In this document: one piece after another, positions 1 to 10,130 of the stretch
How positions within the stretch are numbered: position 1 is the stretch's first letter
Layout of the letters: the number at the start of each line of letters is the position of its first letter
Origin: Aquilaria yunnanensis
Taxonomy: Eukaryota > Streptophyta > Magnoliopsida > Malvales > Thymelaeaceae
Direction: 5' to 3'
Assembly (NCBI GenBank): GCA_039654915.1
Contig: CM077596.1
Span: 73,595,751-73,659,750, forward strand
DNA length: 64,000 nt
Program-made: the position numbers and the translations under genes
Notes under the pieces: model-generated
What the model saw: only the letters and a program-made list of their open reading frames with translations
Told to the model about the DNA's origin: nothing
Databases searched by the model: none

Positions 1-1019
1 GAGTCAGGACACTAAAGAACAATAGGAACATGTAAACTGGTCAATAAAAAATTATGCAACCCTATGACACCGAATGAATGGAAGAAATCTTATCATACCG
101 AAATCTTCTAGGTAAACCAGGATAATCTTGGAAAAATAACTCATAAGTAACCGAAAAAAACCAGATAAAGGATAAGATAAATAAAAAAAAATAACACACG
201 ATCATCTTGATATATTATTTGTAAATGTTTCATTATCTAAATTTTAGTCACTTTCTGCATCCCACTTGATCTTGTCGTAGCCACCAATTTTGAAAATGTG
301 TCATCTAGATCTATCCGTTATAAAGCATCGGATGAACTAGATGATACTCATATCGATAATGGTAAAGGAATTTTATAAAGGAGAAAGAACGGTAAAAGTA
401 ATTGAGGATAATCAGGTAAAATAATAATAAAAAATCAACCGATAAGATCTAGATTGATATCCAAATCTAACCAAATACGCAGAAAATGAAGAAGTAAAAA
501 CAATGGGAGAAGAGGAACGGAATCCGGCTATGCTTTTTTTTTATTTTTTTGTGTACGCAAGTTCATCACATGTTTAAGTGCCAAGTGCCAACACATGTTA
601 TATTTATTTCACAAAAACTCAATAACTCTTCTGTCGTTAACCCTTTGTGTGTGAATGTTTCAAAACCATCAGACCATTAACTAAGTAGCACATGTAAAGA
701 ATAAAAGATAATACCCATTTTTTTTCCTACAGTTCAAAAAAAGTTAATTTTGAATCTATAAAACTTTTTTTCGATGTAAATTTCTCTGACAAATGTGATA
801 GATATATCAGTCCCCAACTTACTTGATCATCTACAGCGCATATATATAATAATAATTTAATTTTCATCAACTTACAATTTCGTTGAAGTCTTGAAGCGAC
901 ACTTACCAATTCCCAAATGGCGAAGTCATTTAGCAAAGAACCGGTCGTAAAATAAGGCAAATTTGGCAAGTACCACAGCAAGACCCATGCCAGCCACGTA
1001 CGTACCTCTACTTCCCTCT
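1..1019. other. AT-rich upstream region, no gene
   Basis: No coding region, RNA gene or complete transposon was recognised. The stretch is AT-rich with poly-T tracts (about 534-550 and 719-726). The last few hundred bases are presumably the promoter of the lipid transfer protein gene that starts at 1122. Confidence 0.6.
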
Positions 1020-1029
1020 TTATATATAC
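1020..1029 (+). promoter_or_regulatory. TATA box of the LTPG-type gene
   Basis: A TTATATATAC motif lies about 95 bases before the ATG at 1122. That spacing fits a TATA box followed by a short leader. No transcript start can be read from the sequence itself. Confidence 0.5.
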
Positions 1030-1121
1030 ACCACACCTTATCAACAAAAACTTGGAGCTAGGTCGAACACAGGCGTAGTAGATTTATTAGTTACCAAGAG
1101 ACTAGCTAACCTAGAATCAGT

Positions 1122-1852
1122 ATGGCCGGTCGAGCGATTAGTACATTGGTAGTGGTCCTGGCCTTGGCTGTGGCGTCGTTTTGGCCGGCAGCCGATGCCC
1201 AGTCGAACGGTTGCACCAGCGTGCTTGCTAGCTTGGCTCCTTGTCTGAACTACATAACTGGCAACTCTACGACGCCGCCGTCTTCCTGTTGCTCGCAGCT
1301 TTCCAGTGTCGTCCGTTCCAACCCCCAGTGCCTCTGCCTGGTCCTAAACGGCACCTTAGCTTCGTCGCTGGGAACTACCATAAATCAGACTCGTGCCTTG
1401 GGACTTCCCGGGGCCTGCAACGTCCAGACTCCTCCCATTAGCAGCTGCAACGGTAATCAATTAATGGCAGTATATACCAGAAACTAGACATATTTTCTGT
1501 CCAATATTTATATGTCATGTAATTGTTTAACTGGTTTCATATGCACAATTCCAGCTTCTTCTACTGCTGGTGCTCCCGTTGGAACCCCAAGCTCTCCAGG
1601 TACAATAACATTTGTGGACTTTCCTGGGTTTGCGCCCCTTTTCTCTATGAATTCTGAACTGATTCAGGGTTGATTAATTATTGTAATTTTTCTTGTGTAG
1701 GAGTGAATACTATAGCACCATCGCCGACATCATCTGATGGGAACTCTGCAACGTTGTCGATTTCTCTGCTAATCCTGCTACTGTTTATAGCATCGTCCAC
1801 TTCAGGCTTCAATCTGGTTCATGTTTCTTATGTACATCTGACACATATTTGA
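1122..1852 (+). CDS. LTPG: GPI-anchored non-specific lipid transfer protein (LTPG type), 3 exons
   Basis: Exons are 1122-1452, 1555-1599 and 1701-1852. They total 528 nt (175 aa plus stop), all junctions keep frame and all introns are GT-AG. Residues 1-26 are a secretion signal ending near ADAQS. Then comes the eight-cysteine motif of the plant nsLTP/2S-albumin fold in the expected order C-x9-C-x14-CC-x12-C-x1-C-xn-C-x9-C, ending at SSC. A short Ser/Thr/Pro/Gly linker encoded by exons 2 and 3 leads to a hydrophobic stretch (SISLLILLLFIASS), the usual GPI-anchor signal. The family binds lipids at the outer plasma membrane and wall and exports cuticular wax or takes part in suberin and sporopollenin deposition; the exact substrate cannot be read here. 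Odd point: about 17 residues follow the hydrophobic core, where GPI signals normally end. The gene stands alone. Confidence 0.88.
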
Positions 1853-2360
1853 AGCTTCGAATCAGACTGGTCCTTCAATTTCTTTTTGTATGCTCTTCTA
1901 TATACAGTGATTTTGTATCTTTAGTGGAATAGAGATCTTGCATATTGTATCATCATCTGGATGATGCTGAGGTATTAATAATTCATGGGTTTATTTTCTG
2001 CTGTTATGCTCTATGCATCCTACATATTATGAATAAATTTCGATTTTATTTTCTAATTTATAAATTTATAAAGCACAGAAATTTATTTTTTTATTTCATG
2101 AAATTAAAGTTGTTGTCAGCAAAACAATTCAACAATAGAATAACAATATAATGCACACCGCCCAAGAAAAAAAAGGAAAATCATTTTCATTTACTCTTGT
2201 TATGTGTCATGTTCATTGTTCAATATTATATTTTGATGATGACTATAGGAATATTAGATACTATGAGGTCACTTTCACCTGCAGTGGAAATTTTTTATAT
2301 ATATAAATTCAACATTGAAAAAAATCTTAATAATAAATAATTAAAAAAATTATGACCCAT
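1853..2360. other. 3' flank of LTPG-type gene, no gene
   Basis: This holds the 3'UTR and AT-rich spacer up to a MULE. An AATAAA-like signal (ATGAATAAATTT) near 2029-2040 could serve polyadenylation. No other feature was recognised. Confidence 0.5.
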
Positions 2361-2879
2361 AAATTTATGGGGGTAAATTACTGGGTGGGTCTCTTAGTTT
2401 GTTTTTGTATCATAAATAGGTACCTAATCTTAATGTTATGTTATTGAAGTACAATACATCATTTATTGCGTCTCAATTTGATCATTTATATTAATTTCAA
2501 TGTTAAATCGGATGAAAATTGCTAATGTGAGATTAATTAACATTAAAATATATGTAAAATTACAATTTTGGTCCTTAAACTTTTCCAATCTATAATTCTA
2601 AACCTTAACTTTTTTAATTAATTAAGTCCACTACTATCTATCTTCTGTATCTTTCTCCCTTATTGAACTGAACTAGAGCTTACCATTGATTCATCTCTTT
2701 CTTCCTCGATTAAGCACCAAAACCTAAAAACTAAGTGAAGCCATGAAACCTCTTCCAGAATTGGAACAAACTCTACGATATTATGGTTGATGACACAATA
2801 CTTGGTTCAAGAATTCCATCAAACACGTGGTGTGCTACTTTGTACAGATTTTCATTACATGTATCAAACCGGAAATCAA

Positions 2880-3090
2880 ACACACCTGGAAATCAAATAG
2901 ACCTTCAACACATGAATCCAACTTGGAAATCAAACCTTCAACATGAATTCATCTGGAAATCAACATGAATCCAACAAAAATTCAACACAAGAATCCAACC
3001 TTCAACACGAATTCAACACATGAATCCAACCTAGAAATCAAACAAACCTTCAACACACGAATCCAACCGAAAATCAAACACATGAATCTG
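2880..3090. repeat. Short irregular repeat, units of about 24-30 bp
   Basis: Units built on GAAATCAAACACATGAATCCAACC recur in variable form inside MULE no. 1. They give the chance open frames seen on both strands here. No function is apparent. Confidence 0.5.
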
Positions 3091-3647
3091 ATGGAGTAGT
3101 CGATTTCGCCGAAGCTGGGAGACGTCGTTGGTGGCTCCATTGATTTCGCCGGATCTGGCGTCATTTTCCAGCATCGTTTTGGCGTCTCTTTTTTGTGACT
3201 GGCTTGTCTCCTCACTCGCCGGCGACCGTTTCTCGAGATTCGCCTCACTTGCCTTGCATCTTCTTCCGCCGTATCCAAATCGCCGAACTCGAAGGGACGC
3301 TCTCCAACAACACCCGTGGATGTTGCACCCGCTCATCAGATCGAAGTACATATGAGCAGATTGGGGCATGGTTCAGTGGGGATCATAGCTGGCTCTGCTA
3401 CCTTCGGCATGGGAGGCGTGCAATGAAGATCGATTTCACCGATTGGGAGGCATAATGCTGTTAAATGGGCGTGAAATATTCGGATGGTGAGGAAGATCTG
3501 AGCACTTCGATCATGTCGATCGGTGTTGTTTTGTTTTTTCCAAAAGCGTGGAAGATTAGCAATTAGGGATATAAACATTAGCTTTAGAATTCCACTGTTT
3601 AGAATAATTAATTGGAAAGGTTTAAGGATGAAAATTGTTATTTTATA

Positions 3648-4334
3648 CTCCCTCCATCTCGCATCTTTTGCACAGTTTCTATTTGGCATGCAATTTAAGA
3701 ATACTTGTGAAATTACTAATTTGCCCATGTTATCCCTTGTACATTTACTGATTTGCCCACGTTTTCCCTTGGCAACAAAGCACAACAGACATACTGGTTT
3801 CATCTCAACCGCCATCGATTCGCCACCCTCGCCTCAATCGATCTACTGCTCTCGCCTTAGTCGCTTCTATCGTCGGGATTCGTTAGCTCAATCCGTCGCT
3901 CGACACCCGAGTACGATTCCAGCAGTGAATCGATCGTTGCAATTCCAGCAATGCCTCATCGTCGAATCGCTAGCAAATCGTCCACCCTGTCCTCAATCTT
4001 CCGTCCTCCTTAATTCACCGCCATCCTCTATCACCTTTCGCTTCGTCTCGAACTAGCCTTGCCGCTCCCTCGATTTGTTTTATTGCCTCCTCCTAGTCTG
4101 TGCATCGCCGGTGAGATGTCACCAGAGGGACGTCACCGGAGGACCTGGAACACAAAATCCTTGGATGGGAGATTGGCCAAGGGAAAACAAAAAAGAAATG
4201 GTTAGATTAAGGGGTTTAAGGTGATGGTATAATAGACATTTTCACTGCTTAAATTTACCAAAAAAGAAAATGATGCAAAAAAATTGGGATAACCCAAAAA
4301 AGAATGCAGTGCAAAGAATACATGATGGATGTGG
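3648..4334. mobile_element. Stowaway/mariner-type non-autonomous element
   Basis: The left end CTCCCTCCATCTCGCATCTT pairs with the reverse complement of the right end (CCACATCCATCATGTATTCT), and both continue into a TTTGCAC core. TA dinucleotides flank both ends (3646-3647 and 4335-4336), as expected for Tc1/mariner insertion. At 687 bp it is long for a Stowaway. The inside (3800-4140) is GC-richer and could be captured exon sequence of unknown origin. It lies within MULE no. 1, so it inserted later. Confidence 0.6.
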
Positions 4335-4527
4335 TATTTATTTTAATATTAATTAATGTCATCTCAGCAATTTTTGTCTAATTTAATGGTGAAATTGATG
4401 AAAAGAGCTCAATTGAGACACGAAAATGAGATAGAGTACTTTGATAGGATAATATTAAGCTATGGTACTTGTTTAGGATATAAAAATAAGCTAAGGGATC
4501 CTTAGAGGAATTTACCCTAAATTTATA

Positions 4528-5352
4528 TGAATCAATTAAAATTCCACTTTGTTTTAATTTCATGTCTATCTCTTTTTATATTGTGTTATTATTATTAAAA
4601 TATTTAGTTATGCTTGAAACATAACACCGTGAAGCAAGGTTATCAAAGTCAGAATTTTACTAAGAGTTATTTTGATTTTCCTATAGTCATAAAATCATAA
4701 AAAAATTGTAAAGTAGTAAGATTTTACCAAAAAATTCTTCAAAAAAATGAAAACAATTAACCATACAAATTATCTTAAAAAGTTCATATTACACAGCATT
4801 TTCACTTACTAATACTCTAATACTATAAACAAAAGTGTTATGTCATAGACAATACAAAAAAAAACAAGTTTTAAAATTTACAATTCATAATAAAAAATTA
4901 AGTTGCATTTTAGTCATTTAATGGATCACATGGAACAACATGACTAATGACAATGTCAAGATTAACATCAATATCTTCATCTTCTTCTCTTTCTATTTAA
5001 TCAATTGAGAAGTCAATCTCATATGCAAACACTTGCACCAAACATTGGCATTTTCTTTATCTATACCCATGTCTACATAATTTTGTTAACTAATGTTATC
5101 AAACTCATTGTGAATGAGAATAGTCAAGTGAGATACAGAGCCCAAGGAAAAAATATATATAATTTGTGTTTATTTTATTTATTTATTTTGTATTTTAACT
5201 CTAAATAAGTTGAGTGTGATTATATAAAGATTGAGTTGAGTTACTTGAGTGTTAGTTTTCAAAGAGGGCTTGGGAACGCATGTGTGCATGGCTTCACATG
5301 AGGATGCATAGAGCTCCAGTTTTTCTTCCATGGTCTCTATGAAGACTTAGAA
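4528..5352. other. AT-rich spacer, no gene
   Basis: There is no recognisable coding sequence, repeat end or RNA gene between MULE no. 1 and the LTR element. The short open frame at 5005-5208 is AT-driven and has no family features. Confidence 0.5.
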
Positions 5353-5357
5353 GTAAT

Positions 5358-6598
5358 TGTGGCAACGTGCGGGTCGTTTTCGGGAGTCGCCACCAATCGG
5401 TTTTCGCTCAGGTCGATTGGATACCTTAAAATATGGTCTGCGAGAGTTCGGGGATCGGGAGTACGGTTACGCTAAAACAATATTGTTATAGCGCCCAAAA
5501 TTGGCACCTTAGTTGATTTTAATTTTGTTTTACTTTGCTTAAAAAAATTTTCAGTTAATTTAGATATTTTAACTGAATTAGTCGAAAATGTTGATTTTGG
5601 TAATTAATTCGGGTAAAATTTTATACTTCCGAACCATGGACTCTGCCGAGTCATTTGGACACGGAATTTGATGAAATTTTAAAGAATTTAATCCATATCG
5701 TTAATATGGATTTTTATCTTTTTATTTAATTCATTTTAAAAAGGTTGATATTTTTCAAACCGTAGATCCTGCCGGATCATTCCGATATGGAATTTAATTT
5801 TAAAAAAAATTATTATTAGTTAATTAATTAATAAATGGCCCACATAGACCGAAATTTTCTAAAATGTGATTTTTATTTTTAATATGTCAAATTAATTTTT
5901 AGATTAATTATTAAAAGGTCTATCTAATCTAATTATATAATATTAATTTCTAAGCTAATTTATGACTTTAATAAATCCAAACAAAACTATAAAAGAAAAC
6001 CATAAGTGAAACAATGATCAATTTAGAAATCAGAACAAAATTAGAGGCTCAATTAGATAAATCAAATAAATCCAGGGGTAAATTATTTATTAAAAATATT
6101 TATCTAACCTAATCATACAATTCTGCTTAATAGTAATTCCTAAGTTAATTCAAGCTTTTAATCAATTGATCAAACAAAATCACAGAAGAAAATAAAACTA
6201 AACTGTAAATCAAGACAACAAATCTCAGATGACCAAATCAAATAAATTCAAGGACAAATTATTTATTAAAAATTATTTATCTAACCTAATCGCGTAATTA
6301 AGATTAATGTTAATTTTTAAGTTAATTTATGTCTTTAATTAACTGAACAAAAGCATAATAGAAAATAAATGGACTTATGGCTTAATTGTAAATTAAAACA
6401 AAATTAAAGTCTCAAATTGACAATCAAATAAATCCAAGAGTAAAAATTAAAATTATGCCAAAATTACGAACTTTCATATTAGATTCGAACAACGAGTTGA
6501 TTTGCGATTGGGGTTTCATTTTTTTTTTTTTAATTTTTAATTTTTTTTTGTTTGGTTTGCTTTAAATAAAATCAATTGATATCCAAACCATGGATTCT
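5358..6598 (-). repeat. Left (3') LTR, truncated on its inner side
   Basis: This copy matches 14346-15632 almost base for base and then stops abruptly at TGGATTCT, where LOG-like sequence begins. The outer end TGTGGCAACG abuts the target duplication. The missing part corresponds to 15633-16988 of the right LTR, including its TGTTGACACC start and GC-rich part. Confidence 0.85.
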
Positions 6599-6816
6599 GG
6601 GATAATGCCTAGAACTTGACTTCCTCCTAAAGATGCTGCTGATGCTACGCCTCCCATTAATCCGACACTACCTCCTCCATAAACTAAATGTATTTTACGC
6701 TCAGCTAATACTCTACCCAAATGGTTGGCTGCCTTTAAATATTCTTCATCTTTTCCAGGAAAAGCCCCAGAAAATACACAAATACTTCAGGATTTACGAG
6801 TTGAGGTTTTCTCCAT
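6599..6816 (-). pseudogene. Truncated LOG-type (cytokinin riboside 5'-monophosphate phosphoribohydrolase) gene
   Basis: Read on the minus strand, ATG at 6816 opens a frame that resembles the N-terminal half of the LOG family, which releases active cytokinin bases from nucleotide precursors. Visible family features are the N-terminal strand ICVFSG (CVFCGS in active LOGs, so the cysteine is changed), [28 protein letters not shown] and SVGLMG, and the strand VLGIIP. The frame has a premature TGA at codon 10 (6787-6789). It ends abruptly at 6599, where the truncated LTR begins, so the catalytic PGGxGT motif is missing. It lies just downstream, in element orientation, of the viral-like genes, so it appears to be transposon cargo. 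It cannot be functional as it stands. The family assignment is strong. Confidence 0.78.
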
Positions 6817-6889
6817 TCCTATCCTTACTCTTGTGAGAAAAGAGGATATATTTATAGAGATGAAGAGAGAAGGCAATAATTTTATTTTC

Positions 6890-7440
6890 AAGAATGGATA
6901 CATTATTGCCAGCTATTCACAGTAGTCACGAATATGACTCTGGTCAGGTATAGGTATACTATCGTTAAAAGAGGAGGAAAATTTTCAAAATAGCTGCTAG
7001 CATGTACAGTAGTCACTACTGTAGCTTACGTCAGGAGTAGGTACGTGATTGTTGGAAGAGAAGGAAAATTTCAAAAGTGGCAGCTATATACAGTAGTCCG
7101 TGTCAGGAGTGGGTACATTATTGCCAAAGGGGAGGAAAATTTCAAAAGCGACAGCTAGCACGTACAGTATCGTGACTATGGCTCATGTCAGGAATGGATA
7201 CATTATCGCCGAAAGGGGAGGAAAATTTCAAAAGCGACAGCTAGCACGTACAGTAATCGTGACTTTGGTTCATGTCAGGAATGGATACATTATCGCCGAA
7301 AGGGGAGGAAAATTTCAAAAGCGACAGCTAGCACGTACAGTAATCGTGACTTTGGTTCATGTCAGGAGTGGATACATTATTACCAAAAGGGGATGAAAAT
7401 TTCAAAAGCAACAGGTAGCACGTACAGTAATCGTGACCTT
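6890..7440. repeat. 87-bp tandem repeat array
   Basis: About six copies of a unit reading GTCAGGAATGGATACATTAT...AAATTTCAAAAGCGACAGCT...ACGTACAGTAATCGTGACTT. Unit starts at 7101, 7186, 7273 and 7360 are spaced 85, 87 and 87 bp; earlier copies are degenerate. Because 87 is divisible by three, the repeat itself keeps a frame open at 7100-7396, which is not a gene. Related motifs (GTACAGTAATCGTGACT, then CTTCCACTGGTTTTACGTCC) sit after the 3' end of each viral-like copy. The array therefore probably grew from the 3' spacer of that unit. Confidence 0.8.
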
Positions 7441-7487
7441 GTTCCGTCTTCTACTGGCTTTGCGTCCAGTAACGGCTTCAATGCTTT

Positions 7488-8035
7488 CTATGAATCGGTG
7501 ATTTGCATCTCATCTAGCTTTTTCACAAACTGGCAAACAGGGTCGTTTAGGGTTAGATTCCCAAGACTGTAACGTTCTCGTTCTTTTTGGAGAATTATCC
7601 ATAATCCAACAACCTCGAATTGCACTATTCCACAAGAATGCGCTTCAAGAACCTCTCGGATATCTTCTAGAGATTCCTTACGCAAGCCATTCTTAATGAA
7701 TCTTATTCTATCATTACGATTTCTGGTGATCACTCCTGGAGAACGACATTTATTGCCGCAAATCCACCATCCACAATTATGACAAACGCCTAGCCTCTTT
7801 GCTCTTCTTTTTTGGCATAAGCGCTTTTACCAAAGCCGGGCATACGGGGAAAGAACGCTTCTGGAACTTCACCAGCTGAACGAACCTTAGCTTCAATTAG
7901 CCACCGCACATTATCAGGAATGCCTTTGTGCATAAATACTCTGAATCGTTCACATCTAGCTTGATAAATCTTTTTAAGAACATTTATTGGGAAGGAAAGA
8001 AAATACTTTCGTAGGGCGGAAAGAGAAGACTCCAT
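7488..8035 (-). pseudogene. Viral-like cysteine-rich nucleic-acid-binding protein, copy 1 (frameshifted)
   Basis: This is the third member, in element order, of a tandem family. From the ATG at 8035 the protein matches copy 2 closely through the basic stretch GKSAYAKK. A 1-nt deletion near 7806-7813 (relative to copy 2) then shifts the frame. The reading resumes in another frame through the C-terminal half, which ends KKLDEMQITDS. Family features and viral resemblance are as described for copy 2. The broken frame means no full-length product. Confidence 0.6.
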
Positions 8036-8251
8036 TGATAAAGGAGGCAAAGAAAGAAATTAGTGATTGTAGGAAACGAAAATAACTAACACATATTTAT
8101 AGTGATGAAAGGGATAATGTGTTAATTACACTTACAAAAGCAAGTACATTATTGTCAAAAGAAAAGACAAATGACAGCTTATATGTACAGCAATCATGAC
8201 TGTGACTCTCATCTTCCACTAGTTTATGTCTAGTAACGGCTTCAATGCCTT

Positions 8252-8800
8252 CTATAAGTCGGGGATTTGCTTCCCATCCAGTTTTCTCACAAACTGGTAA
8301 ACAGGGTCATTAAAAGTTAGATTTCCAAGACTGTAACGATCCTGTTCTTTGCGGAAAGTCCACCATAAATCCATAATTTCCCATTGCACTATTTCACAAG
8401 AATGTGTTTCAAAAGTTAATAGGATATCATCCAAAGATTCCTTACGCAGGCCATTCTTGATGAATTTTCTTTTATCTTCATGATTTCTGGAGATGTATCC
8501 TAAAAAGCGACATTTAGTATTACAATTCCATCGTCCACATTTATGACAGACACCTAGCCTCTTTGCTCTTCGCTTTTTGGCATAAGCGCTTTTACCAAAG
8601 CCGGGCATACGGGGAAAGAACGCTTCTGGAACTTCACCAGTTGAACGAACCTTAGCTTCAATTAGCCACCGCACATTATCAGGAATGCCTTTGTGCATAA
8701 AAACTCTGATTCTTTCACATCTAGCAAGGTAGATCTTTTTAAGGACTTTTATTGGAAGAGAAGGAAAGTATTTTCGCAGGGTAGAAAGAGTAGAATCCAT
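8252..8800 (-). CDS. Viral-like cysteine-rich nucleic-acid-binding protein, copy 2 (intact)
   Basis: A 182-aa basic protein, open from ATG (8800) to stop. The N-terminal 70 residues look helical (LRKYFPSLPIKVLKKIY, VRWLIEAKV). They lead into an arginine/lysine arm (GKSAYAKKRRAKR, about residues 70-82) and a compact zinc-finger-like cluster CHKCGRWNCNTKC (C-x2-C-x4-C-x3-C). After it comes SRN...K.KFIKNGL and a 60-residue C-terminal extension ending in SLGNLTFNDPVYQFVRKLD. The order Gly-x-Ser-x-Tyr-Ala, Arg/Lys-rich arm, CxxC finger and a short SxN...FIxxG tail is the layout of the small nucleic-acid-binding proteins of carla-, viti- and related Betaflexiviridae, several of which suppress RNA silencing. 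The N- and C-terminal parts have no viral match that I know of. It is transposon cargo. Alternatively it is an unrelated zinc-finger family; a profile search would decide. Confidence 0.6.
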   Translation of the reverse strand: MDSTLSTLRKYFPSLPIKVLKKIYLARCERIRVFMHKGIPDNVRWLIEAKVRSTGEVPEAFFPRMPGFGKSAYAKKRRAKRLGVCHKCGRWNCNTKCRFLGYISRNHEDKRKFIKNGLRKESLDDILLTFETHSCEIVQWEIMDLWWTFRKEQDRYSLGNLTFNDPVYQFVRKLDGKQIPDL

Positions 8801-9063
8801 TAATGAGAGAAGAATTTGAGAGATGATGGAAAGGAATTAGTTATTGAAGGAAACTTAGATAACCGACTGGAAAAACATGCATTTATAGCGATGAAATGGA
8901 TAACGTGTCGATTACACTTAGGAGAGCATGTACATCTGTCAAAAGAAAATGCAAACTTTTCCAAATATAACAAACTGTATGTACAGTAATTGTGACTGTG
9001 GCTCACATCTTCCACTGGTTTTACGTCCAATAACGGCATTAACAGCTTCTATGAGTCGAGGAT

Positions 9064-9597
9064 TTACTTCCCATCCAATTTTCTTACAAGCTGGCAAACA
9101 GGGTCATTTAGGGTCAGATTCCCAAGACTGTAATGATCTCGTTCTTCATGAAAAGTGCTCCATAAACCAAGAAGTTCACATTGCACAGATCCAAAAGAAT
9201 GCGTCTCAAGAATCAATTGGATATCATCCAACGAGTCCTTACTCAGGCCATTCTTAATGAATCGTATTTTATCTTCTCGATTATCAGAGATCATCCCTAA
9301 AGAACGACATTTAGTATTACAAGTCCACCGTCCACATTTATGGCAGACTTGTAACCTTTTCGCTCTTCGCTTTTTGGCATAAGAGCTTTTGCCTATACCA
9401 GGCATGTGAGACACAAATGCCTCTGGGATTTCACCTGCCAGACGAAGCTTGGCTTCGATTAACCACCGCACATCCTCAAGGATTCCTTTGTGCATCAGAA
9501 CTCTTAATCGTTTACAGCGAACTTGGTAGATCTTTTTAAGAATGTTCATTGGGAGAGAAGGAAAATATTTTCGTAAGACAGAAAGAGTAGGATCCAT
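9064..9597 (-). CDS. Viral-like cysteine-rich nucleic-acid-binding protein, copy 3 (intact)
   Basis: A 177-aa paralogue of copy 2, open from ATG at 9597 to its stop. It keeps the helical N-terminus (LRKYFPSLPMNILKKIY), the basic arm (GKSSYAKKRRAKR), the finger CHKCGRWTCNTKC and the C-terminal SLGNLTLNDPVCQLVRKLD. It differs from copy 2 at many scattered residues while every finger cysteine and the basic arm are kept, which is what one expects if the protein was under constraint after duplication. It is the first copy in element orientation, so it is nearest the 5' LTR. Its unit, with the flanking spacer, repeats every 760-800 bp. Function is inferred only: nucleic-acid binding, possibly silencing suppression. 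Confidence 0.6.
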   Translation of the reverse strand: MDPTLSVLRKYFPSLPMNILKKIYQVRCKRLRVLMHKGILEDVRWLIEAKLRLAGEIPEAFVSHMPGIGKSSYAKKRRAKRLQVCHKCGRWTCNTKCRSLGMISDNREDKIRFIKNGLSKDSLDDIQLILETHSFGSVQCELLGLWSTFHEERDHYSLGNLTLNDPVCQLVRKLDGK

Positions 9598-9749
9598 TTT
9601 CTAGAGAGAAGTAAAAGAAAGAAGAGAGGAAAGAATCAGTTATTATGGGCAACTGAGAGAACCAACTTGAGAGTCACAGAGTACCGTATCCGCCGCTTAA
9701 CCGGAAAAGTGGATCCTACTTTATTTTGATGTGAATGATATTTCTTATA

Positions 9750-10130
9750 TTTGATATTCCATCCAGCTGACATCGATCCAGTCCTTGATTATTGAATCCA
9801 TTGTCCGCTTTTGACAAATTTTCAACGACAATATTTCTTGATGTCTGCCTTATCTTTGACCACAGCTATCTCTTATCTTGGATGCTGCTAAGCTGGCATC
9901 AATCCTGTCCTTCCAGGTGTAGCCTCGATTATTGAATCAATTGCCAGGCTTTTGACAATATTGTCTACTTTATATTTTTTGATATCTGCCTTATCCTTGG
10001 CTATAGCTATCTCTTATCTTGGATACTACTAGCTGGCGTCAATTCTGTCCATTCAGGTGTAGCCTCGATTATTGAATCGGTAGCCAAGATTTTGACAATA
10101 TTGTCTACTTTATCCTTGAATTCCTGATGC
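9750..10130. repeat. 140-bp tandem repeat, about 2.7 copies
   Basis: Units share GTAGCCTCGATTATTGAATC, TTTTGACAATATTGTCTACT and ATAGCTATCTCTTATCTTGG. The clearest unit starts are at 9918 and 10058 (period 140); an earlier copy is degenerate. It lies in the leader of the LTR element. No coding potential was seen. Confidence 0.75.

Larger units (their letters stand above)
2370..4518. mobile_element. Non-autonomous Mutator-like element (MULE) no. 1
   Basis: Long imperfect terminal inverted repeats of roughly 190 bp face each other. The left end (GGGGTAAATTAC...) and the reverse complement of the right end (AGGGTAAATTCC...) align along 2370-2560 and 4330-4518, sharing stretches such as AAAATTGCT. 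Near-identical 9-bp target duplications flank it: AAATTTATG (2361-2369) and AAATTTATA (4519-4527). The interior (about 2640-3480) is mixed coding-like and simple DNA, including CATGAATCCAAC-type repeats (2900-3090) and a GC-richer segment at 3090-3450 that looks like captured exon sequence. I could not identify that gene. No transposase is present. Confidence 0.7.

Noticed and set aside
3031..4056. Frames of 112-177 aa on both strands in MULE no. 1
   Set aside because: They overlap each other on both strands across element boundaries. Part may be captured exon sequence, but no protein family could be recognised, so no gene is called.
7100..7396. 98-aa open frame on the + strand
   Set aside because: It is produced by the 87-bp tandem repeat, whose length is a multiple of three; the peptide is three copies of the same 29-residue unit with no family features.
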